Shown here piece after piece: positions 59,109 to 64,000 of a DNA stretch of 64,000 nt. How positions within the stretch are numbered: the stretch's first letter is position 1; the number at the start of each line of letters is the position of its first letter. The position numbers were made by a program, and so were the translations under genes. The notes below the pieces were generated by a model. That model did no database searches. It was not told the DNA's origin and saw nothing but the letters and a program-made list of their open reading frames with translations. Source of the DNA: Plantactinospora alkalitolerans (lineage in GTDB: Bacteria > Actinomycetota > Actinomycetes > Mycobacteriales > Micromonosporaceae); NCBI RefSeq assembly GCF_015690345.1, contig NZ_JADPUN010000196.1, forward strand, positions 1-64,000, read 5' to 3'.

Positions 59109-59672
59109 ATGGACCGGCGGGATCAGTTGCGCGCTGCGGACTCGGATCGGGCGGCCGTGGCCGAGCAGCTTCTCCGGGCGTTGAACGAGGGCCGGCTCGA
59201 CCTGGCCGAGTACGAGGACCGGCTGCAACGGGTGTACGCCGCGAAGACGTACGGCGATCTCAACAGCGGCGGGTTGCTCGACGACCTGCCGGGGACGGTG
59301 CCGGTCGGCCAGGCTCAGGTGGTGCCGGTCGACGGGGGTGCGGGACCGGGGCTGGTGCCGGGTCCGGACGGCCGCTACCCGGGCGCGACGCGGCGCTGGC
59401 TGGCCGAGACCTGGAACGGCTACCTCGGCGTCGTGACGATGGTCGTGACCATCTGGGCGATCACGTCCCTGGTCTCCGCGCAGTGGCTCTACTTCTGGCC
59501 GATCTGGGTGGCGGGACCGTGGGGGGCCGTGCTGCTGCTCAACACCGTGCGCGGGCTGGCGAGCGGGGAACCGCAGCGTTGGGCCGGCAGGCGGGCGGCG
59601 AAGCGGCAGGCCAAGGTCGACAAGCGGAATCACCGGCGTGCTGAGCAGGCCGAAGAGGGAGAACCCGCCTGA
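59109..59672 (+). CDS. DUF1707 and 2TM-domain membrane protein
   Basis: The protein has 187 residues from ATG 59109 (ATG 59097 is possible; CATGCT ends 7 bases before 59109 and fits a leaderless start). The DUF1707 domain is clear: LRAADSDRAAVAEQLLRALN EGRLDLAEYEDRL and YGDLNSGGLLDDLPG. Two hydrophobic segments follow (GVVTMVVTIWAITSLVSAQW and WVAGPWGAVLLLNTVRGL), then a basic tail. DUF1707 proteins are membrane proteins of unknown function common in actinobacteria. It interrupts the map-infA order. Confidence 0.9.
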   Translation: MDRRDQLRAADSDRAAVAEQLLRALNEGRLDLAEYEDRLQRVYAAKTYGDLNSGGLLDDLPGTVPVGQAQVVPVDGGAGPGLVPGPDGRYPGATRRWLAETWNGYLGVVTMVVTIWAITSLVSAQWLYFWPIWVAGPWGAVLLLNTVRGLASGEPQRWAGRRAAKRQAKVDKRNHRRAEQAEEGEPA

Positions 59673-59715
59673 TATAGTCGGGTTCGTCCGATCGGCCAGC
59701 CCGAGGATCCCCGGG

Positions 59716-59745
59716 TTGGCGCTGACGTGCGGGCGCGCGTACACT
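59716..59745 (+). promoter_or_regulatory. Promoter for infA and the alpha operon
   Basis: TTGGCG (59716-59721), an 18-base spacer and TACACT (59740-59745) precede infA. Transcription would start near 59752 and leave a 135-base leader. Confidence 0.7.
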
Positions 59746-59886
59746 GGCTAATCGGCGCACAGCGTCCACTCCGGCATGCCCACCCGCGCTTCGGTGGGGC
59801 CGGAGCCGCGGCTGGCTCGGGTGCACTCCACCCGGGAAAGGCGTTGTGAGCCGTCCGGAGTAACCGACGTCAGGACAGCGGAGGAC

Positions 59887-60108
59887 ATGCCGAAAAAAGA
59901 CGGAGCCATCGAGATCGAGGGCCGGGTGATCGAGCCACTCCCGAACGCCATGTTCCGGGTGGAGCTCGCCAATGGTCACAAGGTGCTGGCTCACATCAGC
60001 GGCAAGATGCGGCAGCACTACATCCGCATCCTGCCCGAGGACCGGGTCGTCGTTGAGCTTTCACCGTACGACCTGACCCGCGGGCGCATCGTCTACCGCT
60101 ACAAGTGA
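59887..60108 (+). CDS. infA: Translation initiation factor IF-1
   Basis: The protein has 73 residues from ATG 59887 with GGAGG upstream. It has the S1/OB fold: [40 protein letters not shown] and [14 protein letters not shown]-1 blocks the A site during initiation. Confidence 0.98.
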   Translation: MPKKDGAIEIEGRVIEPLPNAMFRVELANGHKVLAHISGKMRQHYIRILPEDRVVVELSPYDLTRGRIVYRYK

Positions 60109-60236
60109 ACGTCGCCGAACCGGTCCGTCGGTTCGGGGTGTTCGCGGATACCTGATGGCGGCCGGATGTCCGTGTCCGTCCTTCAGACTCGACGGCGTGA
60201 GCGCGCTGCCGGGCAAGATGGGAAAGTAAGGCAACC

Positions 60237-60350
60237 GTGAAGGTCAAGCCGAGCGTCAAGAGGATCTGCAACAAGTGCCGGGTTATCCGCCGGCACGGCC
60301 GGGTCATGGTGATCTGCACCGACCCGCGCCACAAGCAGCGCCAGGGCTGA
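60237..60350 (+). CDS. rpmJ: Ribosomal protein L36
   Basis: The protein has 37 residues from GTG 60237: [20 protein letters not shown] and on to a C-terminal HKQRQG. Three Cys and one His form a zinc ribbon (C+ form). It lies 128 bases after infA and 228 bases before rpsM, as is usual for the alpha operon. Confidence 0.97.
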   Translation: MKVKPSVKRICNKCRVIRRHGRVMVICTDPRHKQRQG

Positions 60351-60578
60351 TCCGTGTCCGCCGGCCGGGAGAATGGGCCGGCGGAGCAGGCGGAGCATCC
60401 GGGCCGTAGATCCGTACAACAACACAAGCTCGTCCCAGCCGCGAGCAGCGAAGATCGCCTTGGCGTGACCCGCAGTCGTGGCTGACCCCCGGTCGGAGGC
60501 CGGGGCCCGTCGGTTCAGGGCAGGCGGGATGGGGCGGGTCCACACCTCCGGAAGAAGACACGAGGAGTACGCCCGCAT

Positions 60579-60959
60579 ATGGCACGGCTAGCTGGCGTCG
60601 ATCTTCCCCGCGACAAGCGGCTCGAGATCGCGCTCACCTACATCTTCGGGGTCGGACGGACCCGGGCGGTCGAGACGCTCGCCGCCACCGGTATCTCCCC
60701 GGACAAGCGCGCCAAGGACCTCACGGACGAGGAGCTGGTCCAGCTCCGGAACCACATCGAGGCCAACTACAAGGTAGAAGGCGACCTGCGCCGCGAGGTC
60801 GCCGCTGACATCCGCCGCAAGGTCGAGATCGGCTGCTACGCGGGCATCCGGCACCGCCGGGGACTGCCCGTCCGTGGCCAGCGGACCCGTACCAACGCGC
60901 GGACCCGGAAGGGCCCGAAGCGGACCGTCGCCGGCAAGAAGAAGCCCGGCAAGAAGTAA
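60579..60959 (+). CDS. rpsM: Ribosomal protein S13
   Basis: The protein has 126 residues from ATG 60579 with GAGGAG upstream. It shows [20 protein letters not shown] and [20 protein letters not shown] with a Lys-rich tail. S13 bridges the subunits and touches P-site tRNA. Confidence 0.98.
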   Translation: MARLAGVDLPRDKRLEIALTYIFGVGRTRAVETLAATGISPDKRAKDLTDEELVQLRNHIEANYKVEGDLRREVAADIRRKVEIGCYAGIRHRRGLPVRGQRTRTNARTRKGPKRTVAGKKKPGKK

Positions 60960-60980
60960 CAACTAGGAGCGCACAGACTT

Positions 60981-61388
60981 ATGCCACCGAAGGCTCGTGC
61001 CGGGGCCGCCGTCAAGAAGGTCCGGCGCAAGGAACGCAAGAACGTCGCCCACGGGCAGGCGCACATCAAGAGCACCTTCAACAACACCATCGTCTCCATC
61101 ACGGACCCGACCGGTGCGGTCATCTCCTGGGCCTCGGCCGGCCAGGTTGGCTTCAAGGGTTCCCGCAAGTCGACTCCGTTCGCCGCGCAGCTGGCCGCCG
61201 AGGCCGCCGCGCGTCGGGCCATGGAGCACGGCATGCGCAAGGTCGACGTGTTCGTCAAGGGTCCCGGCTCGGGCCGGGAGACAGCCATCCGTTCGCTGCA
61301 GGCCGTCGGTCTGGAGGTCGGCCAGATCGCCGACGTCACGCCGCAGCCGCACAACGGGTGCCGTCCGCCGAAGCGTCGTCGGGTCTGA
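60981..61388 (+). CDS. rpsK: Ribosomal protein S11
   Basis: The protein has 135 residues from ATG 60981 with GGAG upstream. It shows [20 protein letters not shown] and [19 protein letters not shown]11 lies on the 30S platform near the mRNA exit. Confidence 0.98.
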   Translation: MPPKARAGAAVKKVRRKERKNVAHGQAHIKSTFNNTIVSITDPTGAVISWASAGQVGFKGSRKSTPFAAQLAAEAAARRAMEHGMRKVDVFVKGPGSGRETAIRSLQAVGLEVGQIADVTPQPHNGCRPPKRRRV

Positions 61389-61404
61389 GAGGTAGTAGAC
61401 AGAG

Positions 61405-61405
61405 A
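61405..61405 (+). other. Start codon of rpsD
   Basis: ATG 61405 begins rpsD; the gene itself is described in the next entry. Confidence 0.5.
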
Positions 61406-62031
61406 TGGCTCGTTACACCGGTCCCGACTGCCGCCGTTGCCGTCGGGAGAAGATGAAGCTGTTCCTCAAGGGCAGCAAGTGCGATGGCCCGAAGTGCCCG
61501 TTCGAGTCCCGGCCGTTCCCGCCGGGGCAGCACGGTCGTGGGCGTACCAAGGAGACCGAGTACCTGCTCCAGCTTCGTGAGAAGCAGAAGGCCCGCCGGG
61601 TGTACGGCGTGCTGGAGAAGCAGTTCCGCGGGTACTACGAGGAGGCCGTCGCCAAGAAGGGCAAGACCGGCGAGATCCTCCTGCAGATCCTCGAGTCGCG
61701 GCTCGACAACGTCGTCTACCGGTCCGGCCTGGCGAAGTCGCGTGACCACGCGCGGCAGCTCGTCAAGCACGGTCACCTGACGGTGAACGGCCGCAAGGTC
61801 GACATCCCGTCGTACCGGGTCAAGGAGCACGACATCGTCGAGGTCCGGGCCAAGTCCAAGGAGATGACGCCGTTCATCGTGGCGCAGGCCGAGGCCGGCT
61901 CGAAGACCGTCCCGGCATGGCTCGAGGCGATTCCCAGCCAGATGAAGGTGCTGGTCCACTCGCTTCCGGCCCGGGGTGTCATCGACACCCAGGTCCAGGA
62001 GCAGCTGATCGTCGAGCTCTACTCGAAGTAG
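61405..62031 (+). CDS. rpsD: Ribosomal protein S4
   Basis: The protein has 208 residues from ATG 61405. It shows [20 protein letters not shown], with Cys at 9 and 12 and further Cys in KCDGPKCPF, a zinc-knuckle form. The S4 RNA-binding domain is [34 protein letters not shown]4 starts 30S assembly. Confidence 0.98.
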   Translation: MARYTGPDCRRCRREKMKLFLKGSKCDGPKCPFESRPFPPGQHGRGRTKETEYLLQLREKQKARRVYGVLEKQFRGYYEEAVAKKGKTGEILLQILESRLDNVVYRSGLAKSRDHARQLVKHGHLTVNGRKVDIPSYRVKEHDIVEVRAKSKEMTPFIVAQAEAGSKTVPAWLEAIPSQMKVLVHSLPARGVIDTQVQEQLIVELYSK

Positions 62032-62149
62032 TTCTCCGGCATTGCCGGTGGTCGGCTCCTGGGGGCATCTGCCCGACAGGAGCCGACCATCGGGGTGCCG
62101 AACAGTTTGGGCATCAAATAGCGGGTGCCCCGAACGAAAAGGAAACAAC

Positions 62150-63172
62150 ATGCTCATCTCCCAGCGGCCGACCCTCACCGAGGAGTCGATCAGCGAGACC
62201 CGGTCCCGGTTCACCATCGAGCCGCTCGAGCCGGGTTTCGGTTACACCCTGGGCAACTCCCTGCGGCGTACCCTGCTCTCCTCGATCCCCGGCGCGGCCG
62301 TCACGTCGATCAAGGTCGACGGCGTGCTGCACGAGTTCACCACCATTCCGGGCGTCAAGGAGGACGTGGTCGAGCTCGTCATGAACGTGAAGGAGCTCTG
62401 CGTCAGCTCCGACCACGACGAGCCGGTCAGCATGTACCTGCGCAAGCAGGGCCCCGGCGATGTCACCGCCGGTGACATCCAGCCGCCGGCCGGTGTGTCG
62501 GTGCACAACGCCGACCTGAAGCTCGCCACCCTGAACGGCAAGGGCCGGCTCGACATGGAGCTGACCGTCGAGCGGGGTCGCGGCTACGTCACCGCGGCGC
62601 AGAACAAGCAGGCCGGTGCCGAGATCGGCCGGATCCCGGTCGACTCGATCTACTCGCCGGTGCTCAAGGTGACGTACCGGGTCGAGGCGACCCGGGTCGA
62701 GCAGCGTACCGACTTCGACCGCCTGATCATCGACGTCGAGACCAAGGCGTCGATGGGGCCGCGTACCGCGCTCGCCTCCGCCGGTTCCACCCTGGTCGAG
62801 CTCTTCGGGCTGGCCCGGGAGCTGGACGAGAGCGCCGAGGGCATCGACATCGGCCCGTCGCCGCAGGACGCGCAACTGGCGGCCGACCTGGCGCTGCCGA
62901 TCGAGGAGCTCGACCTGACGGTCCGCTCCTACAACTGCCTCAAGCGCGAGGGCATCAACACGGTTGGCGAGCTCATCGGGCGTACCGAGGCCGATCTGCT
63001 CGACATTCGGAACTTCGGTCAGAAGTCGATCGACGAGGTCAAGATGAAGCTCGCGGGCATGGGGCTGGGGCTGAAGGACTCGGCGCCCAACTTCGACCCG
63101 GCGCACGTCGTGGACTCCTTCAGCGAGGCGGACTACGACACCGACGACTACCGCGAGACCGAGCAGCTTTAG
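62150..63172 (+). CDS. rpoA: RNA polymerase alpha subunit
   Basis: The protein has 340 residues from ATG 62150 with AAGGAAA upstream. The N-terminal dimer domain has [34 protein letters not shown], and the C-terminal DNA-binding domain has [20 protein letters not shown] with [20 protein letters not shown]. An acidic tail follows. Alpha nucleates core assembly and contacts activators. Confidence 0.98.
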   Translation: MLISQRPTLTEESISETRSRFTIEPLEPGFGYTLGNSLRRTLLSSIPGAAVTSIKVDGVLHEFTTIPGVKEDVVELVMNVKELCVSSDHDEPVSMYLRKQGPGDVTAGDIQPPAGVSVHNADLKLATLNGKGRLDMELTVERGRGYVTAAQNKQAGAEIGRIPVDSIYSPVLKVTYRVEATRVEQRTDFDRLIIDVETKASMGPRTALASAGSTLVELFGLARELDESAEGIDIGPSPQDAQLAADLALPIEELDLTVRSYNCLKREGINTVGELIGRTEADLLDIRNFGQKSIDEVKMKLAGMGLGLKDSAPNFDPAHVVDSFSEADYDTDDYRETEQL

Positions 63173-63240
63173 TCCGGGGCTAGCCGGAGATCCGGCCACC
63201 CACTGGAGATCCGGCCACCCACTATTGAGGAGCACCAAGA

Positions 63241-63801
63241 ATGCCCACGCCCACCAAGGGCTCCCGCCTCGGCGGTAGCCCCGCGCACGAGCGGCTGATC
63301 CTGGCCAACCTGGCCACCGCGCTGTTCCAGCACGGCCGAATCACCACGACCCACACCAAGGCCAAGCGGCTGCGCCCGCTCGCGGAGCAGCTCATCACCA
63401 AGGCCAAGCGTGGTGACCTGGCGGCCCGCCGTCGGGTGCTGACCGTCGTACGGGACAAGGACGTGGTCTTCAACCTGTTCGACCAGATCGCGCCCCGGTT
63501 CGCCAACCGAAACGGTGGCTACACCCGGATCGTGAAGACCGTCCCGCGCAAGGGCGACAACGCACCGATGGCGATCATCGAGCTGGTCGAGGAACTGGTC
63601 GTCGCGCCGGAGGCCCCGGCGAAGAAGACGACCGCGCGCAAGGCGGCACAGCAGAACAAGGTCGAGGCGCTCGCCCCGGACGAGGAGACCCCGCGTTCCT
63701 CGTCAAGCGACGACCAGGACGCCGAGGCACCGGAGTCGGTCTCCGGTGACACCGCGGCGGCCCGGGAGGACACGGACGAGGCGGACAACAGCAAGTCCTG
63801 A
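63241..63801 (+). CDS. rplQ: Ribosomal protein L17
   Basis: The protein has 186 residues from ATG 63241 with GAGGAG upstream. The core is [20 protein letters not shown] and [20 protein letters not shown]. After residue 118 an acidic Ala/Glu/Ser-rich tail of about 70 residues follows, which is longer than in many homologues. L17 lies at the tunnel exit. Confidence 0.97.
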   Translation: MPTPTKGSRLGGSPAHERLILANLATALFQHGRITTTHTKAKRLRPLAEQLITKAKRGDLAARRRVLTVVRDKDVVFNLFDQIAPRFANRNGGYTRIVKTVPRKGDNAPMAIIELVEELVVAPEAPAKKTTARKAAQQNKVEALAPDEETPRSSSSDDQDAEAPESVSGDTAAAREDTDEADNSKS

Positions 63802-63811
63802 GTACGGACCC

Positions 63812-63857
63812 GCCGTGGCCCGGCATCCCTCGCGGGGTGTCGGGCCACGGCATTTTC
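63812..63857 (+). terminator. Terminator after rplQ
   Basis: GCCGTGGCCCG (63812-63822) pairs with CGGGCCACGGC (63841-63851) and is followed by ATTTTCCC. It ends the alpha operon before truA. Confidence 0.9.
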
Positions 63858-63880
63858 CCAGCCGGTTCATCGAGCAGCAG

Positions 63881-63910
63881 GTGGTCGTGGAGCAGGTGGT
63901 CGTGGAGCAG
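63881..63910 (+). repeat. Tandem 15-bp repeat before or within the truA 5' end
   Basis: GTGGTCGTGGAGCAG occurs twice in tandem (63881-63895 and 63896-63910), with partial copies on both sides (GAGCAGCAG before, CAGATGGTCGTC after). It keeps the truA frame, reading VVVEQ, and includes possible GTG starts. Confidence 0.8.
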
Positions 63911-63913
63911 CAG

Positions 63914-64000
63914 ATGGTCGTCGCGCACGAGGTGGACGGGAACATCCGGGTACGGCTGGACGTCGCCTACGCCGGTGCCGACTTCTCCGGCTGGGCCGCC
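63914..64000 (+). CDS. truA: tRNA pseudouridine synthase A, N-terminal part (cut by window edge)
   Basis: From ATG 63914 (GGAG 7 bases upstream) the frame reads VVAHEVDGNIRVRLDVAYAG ADFSGWAA and leaves the window. RLDVAYAGADFSGWA is the typical first strand of TruA, and truA follows rplQ in many bacteria. TruA modifies U38-U40 in tRNA anticodon arms. The in-frame GTG codons from 63881 could give a longer N-terminus containing the 15-bp repeats. Confidence 0.85.
   Translation, partial: MVVAHEVDGNIRVRLDVAYAGADFSGWAA

Overview
The window is high-GC actinobacterial DNA, most probably from a Micromonosporaceae strain (this is inference from the actinobacterial order rpmG-hadAB-tRNA-Trp-secE-nusG-rplKA, the TTG start of rpoB, and many GTG or leaderless starts). 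It divides into an accessory left third (1 to about 20,300) and a conserved transcription and translation core (about 23,500 to 64,000) read entirely on the + strand.

Accessory part. A 226-bp direct duplication (1-226 and 4828-5058) brackets a small module: a two-helix membrane protein (888-1265) followed by an NB-ARC/STAND NTPase with nearly identical TPR repeats (1286-3076). This pair is the best candidate for an undescribed conflict or defence system. Up to about 12 kb there are small hypothetical genes, an SMI1/KNR4-type gene, frameshifted gene remnants, a phosphotransferase, a PhzF-like protein, a cupin, the 3' half of a tRNA gene that looks like an integration scar, and four copies of a two-hairpin repeat whose stems change in a compensatory way. 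From 13 to 20 kb lies a drug-resistance region: a universal stress protein, a 14-helix MFS exporter, three TetR regulators with visible palindromes, and one continuous 849-codon frame that joins an ABC-F ribosome-protection ATPase to a complete streptogramin B lyase. A GGDEF/EAL cyclic-di-GMP protein precedes the core.

Core part. tRNA-Thr and tRNA-Met, rpmG, two MaoC-type dehydratase genes, tRNA-Trp, secE, nusG, rplK and rplA come first. An ABC-transporter pair sits between rplA and the L10-leader/rplJ/rplL unit. Then follow rpoB and rpoC (separated by a perfect 23-bp inverted repeat), two small membrane proteins, rpsL-rpsG-fusA-tuf, the S10-spc operon from rpsJ to rplO, secY-adk-map, a DUF1707 membrane protein, infA-rpmJ-rpsM-rpsK-rpsD-rpoA-rplQ, and the start of truA at the right edge.

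The core genes supply RNA polymerase, ribosomal proteins, elongation factors and the Sec translocon from a few promoters (good matches at 31657, 40985 and 59716). The rpsL and S10 leaders share an identical 19-nt block that may be a common regulatory element. No CRISPR array, intact insertion sequence, rRNA operon or integrase gene was seen.
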